This document shows, in pieces, positions 17,167 to 26,525 of a DNA stretch of 64,000 nt. The notes below the pieces were generated by a model. That model was not told the origin of the DNA. It did no database searches and was given only the letters and a program-made list of their open reading frames with translations. Source of the DNA: Mycobacteroides sp. CBMA 271 (lineage in GTDB: Bacteria > Actinomycetota > Actinomycetes > Mycobacteriales > Mycobacteriaceae). The stretch covers positions 372,001 through 436,000 of the forward strand of contig NZ_VTHB01000001.1 of assembly GCF_009729205.1 (NCBI RefSeq), in the 5' to 3' direction. A program made the translations under genes and the position numbers. Position 1 is the stretch's first letter, and every line of letters begins with the position of its first letter.

Positions 17167-17237
17167 AACCTCCTTGCCGACTGTGCATCCAGTGGTACTC
17201 CACGGGTATGACACTTCTGCTCGTCGGCAAGGAGGTT
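17167..17237 (-). promoter_or_regulatory. inverted repeat able to sequester the integrase-remnant ribosome-binding site
   Basis: Perfect 15-bp arms: AACCTCCTTGCCGAC (17167-17181) and GTCGGCAAGGAGGTT (17223-17237), 41-nt loop. On the minus-strand transcript the second-made arm contains AAGGAGG, the Shine-Dalgarno site of the ATG at 17161, so the folded RNA would hide it. The 5' arm lies 30 nt past the tmRNA 3' end. Confidence 0.6.
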
Positions 17238-17267
17238 CTCGATATGAAGTTATCTGTACTTCAAAAG

Positions 17268-17633
17268 TGGAGCTGCCGGGAATCGAACCCGGGTCCTACG
17301 GCATTTCCTTAAGGCTTCTCCGTGCGCAGTTCGCTCTGTCTCTACTCGGATCTCTCAGTCACGCGAACAAGCCGAGATGACGATCCCAGCCGCTGTTTGG
17401 TGTCCCGGTGGTTTCCGCGGCCGAAACCACCGGTTGATCCCGCTAGCTGATGCCAGGGTCCGGGCCGCGGGAGCTCCCGGTCTGACAGACACGCAATCGC
17501 TTAGGCAGCGAGGGCGTAGTCGCGCTGATTTGAGTCGGCGCTTAATTGGTTGCAATGACGCTTACGGTGGTCTCTTGCCTGCACCGGCACGCTTCCCTTA
17601 ATTCACTGCGCGAAGTCGAAACCGTTCAGCCCC
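17268..17633 (-). ncRNA. ssrA: transfer-messenger RNA (tmRNA)
   Basis: 366 nt. The 5' end GGGGCTG (17633-17627) pairs with the 3' acceptor CAGCTCC followed by encoded CCA (17268-17275), and the T-arm GGGTTCGATTCCC is intact. The start GGGGCTGAACGGTTTCGACT is characteristic. The tag frame at 17539-17501 reads ADSNQRDYALAA then TAA, following the unencoded alanine. The RNA with SmpB rescues stalled ribosomes and tags the nascent chain for degradation; smpB lies 2.4 kb away. The 3' end adjoins an integrase remnant, consistent with use as a phage/island attachment site. Confidence 0.97.
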
Positions 17634-17756
17634 TCGCATCCCCTCCGACTTTCGGGGGGACACTCCATCCTACCGCTGCGCTTGCACAAAGCCACATAAT
17701 TACCGGCCCGCGCCACGTAGCGTTGCCGGACATCGTCAAATTTCAGGAGTAGCACC

Positions 17757-18326
17757 ATGCGCACGCTTCCCAGCGCCGTCGTCCTCGTTGCGGCCTCCGC
17801 AATCGTCTTCCCTGGTCAAGCATCCGCGGACCCGTCGATGCCCAGCCTCGACGCCTACTCACCGGTCGAGGCCAGCGCCTTCGAGACCTACTCGGCATAC
17901 GCGACATCGGGAGTGCAGTTCCTCACCCCGGACGGCCTGCGCTGCCGCATCACCGCCAACTCTCGCGCCACCGGCGTCGACGGCGCATGCTGGGGCAAGC
18001 TGCCCGGGGTCACCCGCGACGAGAACATCGCTACCGTCTCGTTGAACACCCCGACAGCGAGCATCACCCGCCGGGACGACCTGAGCCAGCTCGAAGTTGT
18101 CGACCGACCCGACGCGTCAGCGGCTGGCCCCGCGGCCATTGACCCGGGCGCCTATCGTCCGCTGGCCCCGGGACAGAAGATCACCTACGGCCTCAAGAGC
18201 ACCGACAAGGTGATCACCTGTGGCGTGAATGATCAGCGCGAGACGATCTGCGTACTGCCCAACAACTTCACCGGCGAAGGCCCGCACGGATTTGTGTTGT
18301 CGCCGTCGGGCAGCCGGGCCTTTTGA
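17757..18326 (+). CDS. secreted protein, unknown function
   Basis: 189 residues. MRTLPSAVVLVAASAIVFPG then QASADPSMP is a Sec signal peptide with cleavage at ASA-DP (about residue 24). The mature part has DAYSPVEASAFETYSA, several cysteine pairs (LRCRITANS, GACWGKLPG, ITCGVNDQRETICVLP) spaced as for two disulfides, and a C-terminal GFVLSPSGSRAF. This Cys layout occurs in a large class of exported actinobacterial hypothetical proteins. No enzyme motif. The ribosome site TTTCAGGAGTAGCACC precedes the ATG. Confidence 0.75.
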   Translation: MRTLPSAVVLVAASAIVFPGQASADPSMPSLDAYSPVEASAFETYSAYATSGVQFLTPDGLRCRITANSRATGVDGACWGKLPGVTRDENIATVSLNTPTASITRRDDLSQLEVVDRPDASAAGPAAIDPGAYRPLAPGQKITYGLKSTDKVITCGVNDQRETICVLPNNFTGEGPHGFVLSPSGSRAF

Positions 18327-18370
18327 CACCTGCTCTAGCCGGGCCAGAAGATTCTGGCTAACATACATTG

Positions 18371-20008
18371 ATGGAATCGACTGTTGCCATCTTTGGCGCG
18401 GGCGTCGCCGGCCTTACCGCGGCACACGAACTCGCCCTACGCGGCTTCTCAGTCGATGTCTACGAACGCCATGCTGTCCCCGGAGGCAAGGCACGCAGCT
18501 TCGGCGAGCCAGGCACCGGAACCGACGGGCGCTCAGACCTACCCCGCACGATGGGCGGGCATTTCTTCATCCTGGGTTACCAAAACCTGGACGAAACACT
18601 GCGGCGAATCCCCCTGCGCGGTGGCGGCACCGTGCCCGACAACCTCTCACCCAAGAACGGTTTCGTGTGGGTGCTCGACGACGCAATCGTGACAGCCGAC
18701 ATCCCACGGGACTCCGGAGTGCTCCGAAACTGGTTTTCCTACGCCATGTTTGGCGCCCGCCTGCTGCGCCATTTCACCCTGTCCGATATCGCAGTCTTCG
18801 GCAGCAAGGCCCTGGCCCTGACCACCAGCGGCGACCGCCGGACCTGGGACGAGTTCGAGCACACCAGCATGCCCGACTATTTCCGCTCAGATCGACTCTC
18901 CCCCAACGCCCGCAAACACGCGGACTTCAGCGGATGGGCCGGTATCAGCAAGGTAGATGGCTGTCATACCCGACTGCTGGCAACGGGAGCTGCGTGCGTG
19001 GTCAACGCTGTTCTTCAACGCCGCCCGCGTGGGGAACGCACCATCATGCGGGTCGCCGCAGCGCCAGAGAACGAAGCGCTCTTTGACCCCTGGGTTGAGC
19101 ACCTACGGTCGCTAGGCGTGCGATTTCACTTCGGCCGCACTGTGACTCGACTGGACATCGCCGGAGGCCGGGCCAACGGCGCTGAAACCGATCGCGGCGG
19201 AGTATCCGCCGACTGGTACGTCCTGGCGGTGCCGGCCGATAAGGCCGCAACTCTCATGTCCCAGGACATCGTTCAGACGGACCCCCAGCTCGGCCGCATC
19301 CAGAACATCCGTCACGCCGAGATGGGTGGTGTGCAGATCTTCCTCAAGCATCGTGTACCCGAGCTTCGTTCGATGATCTTCACCATCAACGGGTGGGAGA
19401 CGGCCAACGAAGTACTTTCGTCATTCTGGAACCGTGATATTGCCGAATACGGCGATGGGACTGTGCGGGCCGTCATTTCAATGCAACTCACCGACCGAAC
19501 GTTCACCGAGCTTCCCGGAGAACTCTACGGAAAGCCCGCGAAATATTGCTCGCCACAAGAACTTATCGATGAGATCCTGCACCTGCTGCGCACTCAACTA
19601 CCCGACGGGCAACGTCTGATCGCCGACGAGGCGATCCATTCCTGGCACCCCTACCCCGGCATGTCATACCGAGACGGTGAATGGATCATCGACGAGCCGC
19701 TGCTGGCCTCGTCGCCATCAAGCTGGCAGAACCAACCCAACCAAGAAACCGCCATCGACAACCTGCTGCTGGCCGGTGCCTACACACGCGCCATCCTCAG
19801 CGGCGAGAGCATGGACGCCGCCAACGAGTCCGGAAAGCGCGCAGCGGCATCGATTCTGCGCAAGTCGGGAGTTCATGCCGAACCCATTCACATCAACGAA
19901 TTCAAACACCTGCCTGGCACCGGATGGCTGCGGCGATGGGATGACCGTCGCTATCGTGCCGGCAAGCCCAACATCTTCGATGTCGTGGCGCCGTACCGCG
20001 CTGGTTGA
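18371..20008 (+). CDS. NAD(P)/FAD-dependent oxidoreductase, amine-oxidase/desaturase type
   Basis: 545 residues from the ATG at 18371 (a TTG codon precedes it). The N-terminal dinucleotide fold is VAIFGAGVAGLTAAHELALR then VDVYERHAVPGGKA (GxGxxG...E), followed by a PRTMGGHFFILGYQNLDET segment. The FAD-contacting C-terminal motif is LLLAGAYTRAILSGESMDAANESGKRA. This matches the phytoene-desaturase/hydroxysqualene-dehydroxylase-like clan; in actinobacteria such large members act on isoprenoids or steroids, but substrate is not evident. Convergent with smpB, with 18 bp between. Confidence 0.8.
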   Translation: MESTVAIFGAGVAGLTAAHELALRGFSVDVYERHAVPGGKARSFGEPGTGTDGRSDLPRTMGGHFFILGYQNLDETLRRIPLRGGGTVPDNLSPKNGFVWVLDDAIVTADIPRDSGVLRNWFSYAMFGARLLRHFTLSDIAVFGSKALALTTSGDRRTWDEFEHTSMPDYFRSDRLSPNARKHADFSGWAGISKVDGCHTRLLATGAACVVNAVLQRRPRGERTIMRVAAAPENEALFDPWVEHLRSLGVRFHFGRTVTRLDIAGGRANGAETDRGGVSADWYVLAVPADKAATLMSQDIVQTDPQLGRIQNIRHAEMGGVQIFLKHRVPELRSMIFTINGWETANEVLSSFWNRDIAEYGDGTVRAVISMQLTDRTFTELPGELYGKPAKYCSPQELIDEILHLLRTQLPDGQRLIADEAIHSWHPYPGMSYRDGEWIIDEPLLASSPSSWQNQPNQETAIDNLLLAGAYTRAILSGESMDAANESGKRAAASILRKSGVHAEPIHINEFKHLPGTGWLRRWDDRRYRAGKPNIFDVVAPYRAG

Positions 20009-20026
20009 GTCACGCAGGAGTGTGAG

Positions 20027-20506
20027 CTACATGCCCTTGGCGCGCCGACCCAGTTCGCGGGTGATCTCGCGCGAGGCGTCCCGCTTGGCGATGTCCTGAC
20101 GCTTGTCGTGGGCCTGCTTGCCGCGTCCGAGGGCCAGCTCCACCTTGACCTTGCCGTCGAGGAAGTACAGCGACAGCGGCACCAGCGTCAGGTTGCCATC
20201 GCGGAGCTTGCCTACCAACATGTCGATCTGCGCCCTGTGCAACAACAACTTCCGGTTACGCAGCGGCGCGTGGTTGGTCCAGGTGCCGTGGTCGTACTGC
20301 GGGATATGCATCGCGCGCAGCCACACCTCGTCGTCGTCGATGGTGGCGAAGGCGTCCACCAGTGAGGCCTTGCCCTCGCGCAGGGACTTGACCTCGGTGC
20401 CGACTAGCTGCACCCCGGCCTCGTACACGTCGATGATCGAGTAGTTGTGTCGCGCTTTGCGATTGGACGCGATAATCTGACGCCCGTCGGTCGGTTTCTT
20501 ACTCAT
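20027..20506 (-). CDS. smpB: SsrA-binding protein SmpB
   Basis: 159 residues, normal length. Start ATG at 20506 gives [20 protein letters not shown]; its first bases overlap the ftsX stop as ATGA. SmpB landmarks: [20 protein letters not shown] then [51 protein letters not shown] and a basic tail [19 protein letters not shown]. It binds the tRNA-like part of tmRNA and delivers it to stalled ribosomes. Last gene of the prfB-mscS-Pro-rich-ftsE-ftsX-smpB strand block; the tmRNA gene is 2.4 kb away. Confidence 0.97.
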   Translation of the reverse strand: MSKKPTDGRQIIASNRKARHNYSIIDVYEAGVQLVGTEVKSLREGKASLVDAFATIDDDEVWLRAMHIPQYDHGTWTNHAPLRNRKLLLHRAQIDMLVGKLRDGNLTLVPLSLYFLDGKVKVELALGRGKQAHDKRQDIAKRDASREITRELGRRAKGM

Positions 20507-21405
20507 CGACGTACATAAAGACGCAGCGTCACGTAGGCGGTCACACCCGCGAGCAGAATGCCCAACGCCGCCATCTGGATGGATGCGAGGAACACGTCGC
20601 CAGGTGTTATATCGGCGATCAGGGCGGCCGAAGTGAACTGTTGCAGTGCGCCATTGAGGATGGTCACCCGCGCCACGATAAGGCCGATGATTGCCAGCAC
20701 CACACCGGCGAGTGCCGCGATCACCGCCTCCAGCAGGAATGGCAGCTGGGTGTACCAACGGGTGGCGCCCACCAGACGCATGATTCCCACCTCGGTGCGC
20801 CGGGTGTAGGCAGCGACCTGAACCATGTTGGCAATCAACAGGACCGCGCCCACGGCCTGAATCAGCGCAATCATGAACGCAGCATCGCGAAGGCTGTCAA
20901 GGACCGCGAACAGCCGGTCGATGAGGTCCTTCTGATTGAGCAGGCCCCTGACTCCTGGCTTACCGAGGAACGCTTTGTCGAATTCGGAGTGATCCTCGGG
21001 ATCTTTGAGCTTGACGATGAACGAGGCAGGGAACGCATCCTTGTTCATGCCCTCCATTGCTTCCCGGAATTGCGGCAGCCGCTTTTCGGCATCGGCGTAT
21101 GCATCCGCGCGGTTCATGAAGCGCACCGACTTGATGTCGGAGCGCTTCTCGATCTCGTCGCGCAAGCCTTTGCAGATATCGCCGCTGCAGTCGGGGTCGC
21201 TGGCAGACAGATCCTCGGTGAGGTAGATCTGCGTCTCCACCCGGTCGAGATAGATCTGCTTCGAGTTCTTGGCCAGCGATATCACCAGCAGACCACCGCC
21301 GAACAGCCCGATCGCGATGGCGGTGGTGATGATCATCGCCACCGTCATGGTCACATTGCGACGCAGCCCGGTGATGACTTCGTTGAACAGAAATCCAAAA
21401 CGCAT
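20503..21405 (-). CDS. ftsX: cell-division ABC permease FtsX
   Basis: 300 residues. Topology is that of FtsX: an N-terminal membrane helix (about 20-45, [20 protein letters not shown]), an extracellular loop of about 115 residues with a CSGDIC pair (about 79-84) expected to engage peptidoglycan hydrolases such as RipC, then three further membrane helices ending in [10 protein letters not shown]. Start ATG abuts the ftsE stop (TAAATG). With FtsE it couples ATP hydrolysis to septal hydrolase activation. Confidence 0.96.
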   Translation of the reverse strand: MRFGFLFNEVITGLRRNVTMTVAMIITTAIAIGLFGGGLLVISLAKNSKQIYLDRVETQIYLTEDLSASDPDCSGDICKGLRDEIEKRSDIKSVRFMNRADAYADAEKRLPQFREAMEGMNKDAFPASFIVKLKDPEDHSEFDKAFLGKPGVRGLLNQKDLIDRLFAVLDSLRDAAFMIALIQAVGAVLLIANMVQVAAYTRRTEVGIMRLVGATRWYTQLPFLLEAVIAALAGVVLAIIGLIVARVTILNGALQQFTSAALIADITPGDVFLASIQMAALGILLAGVTAYVTLRLYVRR

Positions 21406-22095
21406 TTATCGATCCACTCCGTAGACACCGCGCTGCTCGTCGCGGATCAGCTTGCCCAGCTCCAACTCGATCACACGCTGACGCATCGAGTCGACGATGT
21501 GATGGTCGTGTGTTGCCATCAGCACGGTGGTGCCGGTGCGGTTGATCCGCTCCAGCAGCGCCATGATGTCCTCACTGGTCTCGGGGTCCAGGTTTCCCGT
21601 CGGCTCGTCGGCCAGCAGCACCAGCGGCCGGTTAACGAAGGCACGCGCGATACCGACACGCTGCTGCTCACCACCGGAGAGCTCGGAGGGCAACCGGCTG
21701 GCCTTACCGGTCAGGCCCACCATCTCCAGTACCTCGGGCACGATCCGGTTGATGATGTCGGTCTGCTTACCGATCACCTCGAGCGCGAACGCGACGTTCT
21801 CGTACACCGTCTTCTGCTGCAGCAAGCGAAAGTCCTGGAACACGCAGCCGATGGTCTGGCGCAGATGCGGGATCTCGCGACCTCGCAGCTTGTTGACATG
21901 GAACTTGGAAACCTGGATTTCGCCCTTGGTGGGCAGCTCCTCGCCCAGCAGCAGCCGCATGAATGTGGACTTGCCGGAGCCCGATGGCCCGATGAGGAAC
22001 ACAAACTCACCCTTGTCGATCTCGAGGCTCACATTGTCCAATGCGGGCCGAGCCGACGATTTGTAGAGCTTGGTTACCTTGTCGAGGCTGATCAC
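21406..22095 (-). CDS. ftsE: cell-division ATP-binding protein FtsE
   Basis: 229 residues from a GTG at 22095 (reads [20 protein letters not shown]). Walker [10 protein letters not shown] (about 36), signature [14 protein letters not shown] (about 140), Walker [13 protein letters not shown], and the switch histidine in LMATHDHH. Longer upstream frames lack family resemblance and run into the Pro-rich gene. Partner of FtsX. Confidence 0.96.
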   Translation of the reverse strand: MISLDKVTKLYKSSARPALDNVSLEIDKGEFVFLIGPSGSGKSTFMRLLLGEELPTKGEIQVSKFHVNKLRGREIPHLRQTIGCVFQDFRLLQQKTVYENVAFALEVIGKQTDIINRIVPEVLEMVGLTGKASRLPSELSGGEQQRVGIARAFVNRPLVLLADEPTGNLDPETSEDIMALLERINRTGTTVLMATHDHHIVDSMRQRVIELELGKLIRDEQRGVYGVDR

Positions 22096-22142
22096 GGCAC
22101 GCCAGTCTAGCCGGGAATGCCGTGATGACCGGGATGCTGCAG

Positions 22143-22604
22143 TTAGGGCGCGGGAGCGGGGGGCGGCGGCGGTAGTTGGGGAAGCTGCGGCGGAACCAAC
22201 CACGGCGGCAACACGCCCGGAGGCGGAGGCGGCGTGGTGGCCGGGGACGGCGACGGACCGGGCGCCTGAGTCGTCAATGTCGGGAACGTTGTGACGATGG
22301 TGTTGGTCGGCTCCGTCGTCGGTGCCGTCGTCGTGGGCGCTGTGGTCGTCGTCGGGCGCCTCGTAGTGGTCTGCACAGGCCGGGGCACGGTCGTCGTGGT
22401 GACGGTGGGCTTGGGTGCCCAGGTGTATCCGGGGGGCGGCTGCGGCGGCGCAGGTTCCGGCCGCGTGACGTCGTAGAGCCAACTGGCCCCGAACAAGGCG
22501 AGGATCAGCACCACCGTCGACGTCCTGATGCGAATCTTGTCGCGGAGTTTCTTGGCGCGGGACAGAACCTTTCCCCAGAACGGCTCCTGGCGGGACTCAC
22601 TCAT
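22143..22604 (-). CDS. single-pass membrane protein with Pro/Thr-rich extracytoplasmic tail
   Basis: 153 residues. Basic cytoplasmic start ([17 protein letters not shown]), one hydrophobic helix ([17 protein letters not shown], about 29-45), then about 105 residues of Pro/Thr-rich low complexity ([37 protein letters not shown]) likely exposed outside the membrane and a possible O-mannosylation target. No domain. It overlaps the MscS stop by 4 bp (ATGA-type) and precedes ftsE by 47 bp, so it belongs to the same transcript; a wall-spanning spacer role is inference. Confidence 0.75.
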   Translation of the reverse strand: MSESRQEPFWGKVLSRAKKLRDKIRIRTSTVVLILALFGASWLYDVTRPEPAPPQPPPGYTWAPKPTVTTTTVPRPVQTTTRRPTTTTAPTTTAPTTEPTNTIVTTFPTLTTQAPGPSPSPATTPPPPPGVLPPWLVPPQLPQLPPPPPAPAP

Positions 22605-23635
22605 CTGAGCTCCTCCGCCGTAATGACCTGTTGAGGCTTGGTGTCAACACCTTCTTGACGTTTGGCTTCGTCGCGCTTGCCGTCACGTTTCAGTTCACCA
22701 GAGCTCGACGACGACATCGTGCGGACCACCGGGCGGCTGTCCCCCACCAGCGGGACACCGGCCTTAGCCAGGGCCGCGATCACCTTGGCGCGTAGCCGCC
22801 GTCCCACCTCGAACTGCTTGCCGGGCAAGGACCGTGCCACCATGCGCACGTTAACTCGGTCCACCTCGATGCTCTCCACACCCATCAGCGACGGGGCATC
22901 GAGCAGCAGCTGCGAGAGATCGCGGTCCACCAGCGCCTGCTGACAGACGTCGTACAGCACATCGTTGACCCGGGCCAGGTCGACACTCGTCGGCACCGGA
23001 ATGTCCACGACCGCGCGCGCCCAGTCCTTGGAGAGGTTCACAGCCTTGACGATCAACCCGTTGGGAATGGTGATCACCTCACCATCGCCGGAACGCAACT
23101 TGGTGACCCGCAAGGTGACCTCCTCGACGGTCCCCCGCGACTCGGTGGTCTGCCCCTGCACATAGAGCTCCACCAGATCACCGAAACCGTATTGCTTTTC
23201 GGTGATGAGAAAGAACCCGCTCAACAGGTCCTGGACCACGCGCTGCGCGCCGAAACCGAGTGCACCACCCAGCACCGCGGCCGGACCCGCCAGCCCGCCA
23301 ATCGAGATGCCCAACAGCCCGACGATGTGCACGGTGGTGATGACAACGACCAGCACCACGACGAACCAGGACACCACCGAAGCGAGTGCCTGCCGGTGCT
23401 TGCTGGCCTCGGAGCGCACCAGCGCGTCGCTTTGCGTGAAAGAGCGGTCCAGCCGGCGGGTGACTTTCTGGGCACCCCAATTGATGAAGCGAACGATCAG
23501 AATCGCACCGAGGATGGCGATGACGATCCGCAGGCCGTTGTCGAGCAGCCAATGCCCAATCTGACTGGCCCACAATGTGTCCCAGCGATCGGCTAGGCGG
23601 AGACCCTCCGCACTGAACTCGGCGGCTCTAATCAT
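22601..23635 (-). CDS. MscS-family mechanosensitive channel
   Basis: 344 residues from the ATG at 23635, which overlaps the prfB end by 8 bp; longer frames extend into prfB. An N-terminal membrane helix ([20 protein letters not shown]) is followed by a second ([21 protein letters not shown]) and the pore-lining TM3 with [20 protein letters not shown] near 125 and [19 protein letters not shown]. The beta domain has [19 protein letters not shown] and IPNGLI. A charged Lys/Glu/Gln tail follows. Opens under membrane tension during hypo-osmotic shock. Confidence 0.9.
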   Translation of the reverse strand: MIRAAEFSAEGLRLADRWDTLWASQIGHWLLDNGLRIVIAILGAILIVRFINWGAQKVTRRLDRSFTQSDALVRSEASKHRQALASVVSWFVVVLVVVITTVHIVGLLGISIGGLAGPAAVLGGALGFGAQRVVQDLLSGFFLITEKQYGFGDLVELYVQGQTTESRGTVEEVTLRVTKLRSGDGEVITIPNGLIVKAVNLSKDWARAVVDIPVPTSVDLARVNDVLYDVCQQALVDRDLSQLLLDAPSLMGVESIEVDRVNVRMVARSLPGKQFEVGRRLRAKVIAALAKAGVPLVGDSRPVVRTMSSSSSGELKRDGKRDEAKRQEGVDTKPQQVITAEELR

Positions 23636-24731
23636 CGCGCCTGTTGCGCCACCGGATCCCCGCTTCGAGGAATCCATCGATATCCCCGTCGAGCACCGCC
23701 GCGGGATTACCCACCTCGTATTCGGTACGCAGGTCCTTGACCATCTGATAGGGCTGCAGCACATAGGAGCGCATCTGGGTTCCCCACGAGCTTCCGCCGT
23801 CGCCCTTGAGCGCATCCATTTCGGCGCGCTCCTCCTGTCGCTTGCGCTCCAACAGCCGTGCCTGAAGCACGCGCATCGCGGCGACCTTGTTCTGCAGCTG
23901 CGACTTCTCGTTCTGGCAGGTGACGACGATTCCCGTCGGAATGTGCGTGAGCCGTACCGCCGAGTCGGTGGTGTTCACCGACTGCCCGCCCGGCCCACTC
24001 GACCGGTAAACGTCAACGCGCAGATCACCTTCCGGGATCTCGATGTGATCGGTCGTTTCCACCACCGGGAGCACCTCGACATCGGCGAACGAGGTTTGGC
24101 GCCGGCTCTGGTTGTCAAACGGGCTGATCCGCACCAACCGGTGCGTGCCCTGCTCCACCGACAACGTGCCGTAGGCGAAGGGCGCGTGCACGGCGAAGGT
24201 GGCGCTCTTGATGCCCGCTTCTTCGGCGTAGGAGGTATCGAAGACCTCGACCGCATACTTATGCGCCTCGGCCCAGCGGATGTACATGCGCATGAGCATC
24301 TCGGCCCAGTCCGCGGCGTCGACGCCACCCGCACCGGACCGGATGGTGACCACGGCCTCGCGCTCGTCGTACTCGCCGGACAGCAGTGTGCGGACCTCCA
24401 TGGCCTCGATGTCCTCGCGCAGCTTGACGCGGTCGGCGTCGGCCTCAGCGACAACGGAAGCGTCTTCGGATTCCTCCGCAAGCTCGTACAGCACGGGCAG
24501 GTCATCCAGGCGCTGCCGAAGCGCTTCGACACGCCGCAGCTCGCCCTGCGCATGGGAGAGCTGGCTCGTCACCTGCTGGGCACGCGCCTGGTCGTCCCAA
24601 AGATTGGGATCGGCAGCGTCCTCTCCGAGCTTCGCAATCCGAGCACGCAGACCGTCGACGTCGAGCACCCGCTCTACTGTGGTGAGAGTCGTGTCGAGGT
24701 CGGTGATGTCAGCTTGGCAGTCCAGATCCAC
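23628..24731 (-). CDS. prfB: peptide chain release factor 2
   Basis: 367 residues, full length in one frame. GGQ motif in [18 protein letters not shown] (about 243-260) for peptidyl-tRNA hydrolysis; codon-recognition domain with [20 protein letters not shown] (SPF tripeptide, stop codons UGA/UAA). N-terminal [20 protein letters not shown] helix. The programmed frameshift seen in many bacterial prfB genes is absent, as usual for mycobacteria. Heads the strand block leading to ftsEX and smpB. Confidence 0.97.
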   Translation of the reverse strand: MDLDCQADITDLDTTLTTVERVLDVDGLRARIAKLGEDAADPNLWDDQARAQQVTSQLSHAQGELRRVEALRQRLDDLPVLYELAEESEDASVVAEADADRVKLREDIEAMEVRTLLSGEYDEREAVVTIRSGAGGVDAADWAEMLMRMYIRWAEAHKYAVEVFDTSYAEEAGIKSATFAVHAPFAYGTLSVEQGTHRLVRISPFDNQSRRQTSFADVEVLPVVETTDHIEIPEGDLRVDVYRSSGPGGQSVNTTDSAVRLTHIPTGIVVTCQNEKSQLQNKVAAMRVLQARLLERKRQEERAEMDALKGDGGSSWGTQMRSYVLQPYQMVKDLRTEYEVGNPAAVLDGDIDGFLEAGIRWRNRRDD

Positions 24732-24780
24732 AACAGTTCAGGCTACCGGGCTGATTGAGCGAAGCTTTCCCACCCGACGC

Positions 24781-25671
24781 CTACGCGTTGGCGCCCTGCC
24801 TGCCGTGGGTAATGGACGTGATGTGGTCTGCGCTGAATCTCAGCCGATTGCCGGCATCTGCGACCTGGGCTTCGGTGAGGCGAGCGGGTGTTCCCAACAC
24901 GCTCAGCATCACCGCGACCTCGCCATCGCTGCCGAAGACGGGCGCACCCAGAAACCCGATCCGTCGCGGCGCACTGAAATCGATCGGCTCGCCCATCCGC
25001 GCCAACAGTGAGGCGAGCATCGATTGGATGGTGTCGAGCCTCTCGTCGACAGTGCCGCGCCGCGCCGTCTCGCCGAGTTGCAGGTAAAACTTGTCGACGC
25101 GGTCGCTTTGTACCGATGCGAAATAGCCTTGCTCGCGAATGCCCGCCAGCATGGCCTGCATCGCGTCCCACAGTTCGTCGGTGATCATCGGCGTCGCCCG
25201 TAGCAGCCAGCGCCGTACCTCACCATCGGACGCCCAGGCCATGAACACCAGACCGGCCGGCGCACTATGCCGAATCCGTTGCCCCACCTGATAACTGGCG
25301 CCGGCCGGCGATCGGCCATGCGATGCGATCACCGCAACGTCCTCGCCGGCGATCATCGATGCGGTGCACGCGGTACCGAACTGCGTCGCCAGGTTTCTCA
25401 CCTCGGTATCCACCGCGTCGGCGATCTCATACCGCACGCGTGCCGCATGCCCGGTGATCAGCATGGACGGACCAATCGAATAGGTCTTGTGCCGCGGATG
25501 TCGCACGACGTACCCCGCCTCAGTTAACGCCTGAAGGATCGCGAGCGTCGACGCAGGATTCACCCCGACCGCCTCGGCGATCTCCGTCATCGACAACGGC
25601 AGAGTCGGCCGCCCGGCCAGATAATCGAGGATCTCGGTGGCACGCACAACGGCGGGTGCCGGCTTCGTCAT
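24781..25671 (-). CDS. IclR-family transcriptional regulator
   Basis: 296 residues. N-terminal winged HTH (about 5-65; MTEIAEAVGVNPASTLAILQ then ALTEAGYVVRHPRHKTYSIG) and a C-terminal effector domain with AVIASHGRSPAGASYQVGQR near 120 and a GFLGAPVFGSDGEVAVMLSV segment near 245. Divergent from an SDR-like gene; a perfect 24-bp palindrome in the intergenic region is its probable operator. The effector is unknown. Confidence 0.9.
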   Translation of the reverse strand: MTKPAPAVVRATEILDYLAGRPTLPLSMTEIAEAVGVNPASTLAILQALTEAGYVVRHPRHKTYSIGPSMLITGHAARVRYEIADAVDTEVRNLATQFGTACTASMIAGEDVAVIASHGRSPAGASYQVGQRIRHSAPAGLVFMAWASDGEVRRWLLRATPMITDELWDAMQAMLAGIREQGYFASVQSDRVDKFYLQLGETARRGTVDERLDTIQSMLASLLARMGEPIDFSAPRRIGFLGAPVFGSDGEVAVMLSVLGTPARLTEAQVADAGNRLRFSADHITSITHGRQGANA

Positions 25672-25709
25672 TTTCGCCCCAATCCGACCGGCTGGCTGCT
25701 AATATGCGC

Positions 25710-25733
25710 TTGAATTCGATATATCGAATTCAA
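25710..25733. promoter_or_regulatory. perfect 24-bp palindrome, IclR operator candidate
   Basis: Half-site TTGAATTCGATA (25710-25721) followed directly by its exact reverse complement (25722-25733). Strikingly AT-rich against its surroundings. 38 bp from the IclR start and 51 bp from the divergent SDR-like start, so one site could govern both. Confidence 0.8.
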
Positions 25734-25783
25734 ACAAGAAATACGATACCGGTCAACTAGCTACCCGGGGAGGTGATTCTCAC

Positions 25784-26449
25784 ATGCACTCCTTTGGTAA
25801 ACAGCTAGCCGTCATACCAAATTCACGATACGGGCCATGGGCCGTCATCGCCGCCGGCGAGACCGAAACGGCGGCCGCATTCGCCCGACATATCGCGGCG
25901 AATGGCATCAACATCGTCCTTGCCGCGCACGGCGGAAGAGCTGACGCCTACACACTGACCATGACCGCCGGGATCAGTGTCCGCACCACATCCGCCGACG
26001 TCTTCAACGGCGAGCTCGCCGCGGCCACCGACGATATCGATGTGGGCCTGTTGGTCTGCATCACCGACGAGGACGCGGCCAGCAGCCGCTTCGGCAAATC
26101 AGACTTGAACCGAATGCGGACGTTGTACCTCGCCCACCGATTCGGCCAGCGCATCGCCGACCGCGGCAAGGGGGGCGTCGTCCTGGTGAAATCACTGGCG
26201 ACACAAGGCGTCTCCCTTCACGCCCAACCGCGCAGCGCCGATTCGATGGTGACGACGGGTATCCGCGATGACCTGCGTCGACAGGGCGTCGAGGTGGCCC
26301 TGCTCGACGAGTACGCACTGCATCGGCCCGCGATGGATGCCGACGACCTCGCCCTGATGGCGCTGGCCCGCCTCGGCCGCCGACAACATCGTCATTGCGT
26401 CCATGACGTTGACGAGACGGACTTCCGCTCGGCGCGACGAGTCAACTAA
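25784..26449 (+). CDS. SDR-like Rossmann protein, atypical
   Basis: 221 residues. The N-terminus YGPWAVIAAGETETAAAFARHIA then GINIVLAAHGG resembles an SDR nucleotide-binding fold, but GxxxGxG is degenerate (AAGETETAAAFA). The middle GKGGVVLVKSLATQGVSLHA corresponds to the SDR catalytic strand, without a clear YxxxK. GVEVALLDEYALHRPAMDADDLALMALARLG is a C-terminal helix pair. It may be an inactive or divergent member. The ribosome site GGGGAGGTGATT precedes the ATG. Divergent from IclR and likely its target. Confidence 0.6.
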   Translation: MHSFGKQLAVIPNSRYGPWAVIAAGETETAAAFARHIAANGINIVLAAHGGRADAYTLTMTAGISVRTTSADVFNGELAAATDDIDVGLLVCITDEDAASSRFGKSDLNRMRTLYLAHRFGQRIADRGKGGVVLVKSLATQGVSLHAQPRSADSMVTTGIRDDLRRQGVEVALLDEYALHRPAMDADDLALMALARLGRRQHRHCVHDVDETDFRSARRVN

Positions 26450-26525
26450 CGCGCGCTGATGTGCACCTGGCGTTCAGTTTCCCTTCCCTCCCTATCCAAA
26501 CTGACGCACTGGTAAGTTCCTGACC

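Noticed and set aside
17245..17263. Small palindrome TGAAGT...ACTTCA as tmRNA terminator
   Set aside because: Only 6 bp stem, 7-nt loop and no U-run; more likely linked to the attachment region.
20641..22110. 489-codon frame opposite ftsX and ftsE
   Set aside because: FtsX and FtsE are unmistakable on the other strand; this frame has no domain or ribosome site.
23628..24731. Programmed frameshift in prfB
   Set aside because: The gene reads in one frame from start to stop, with no internal UGA near the N-terminus.
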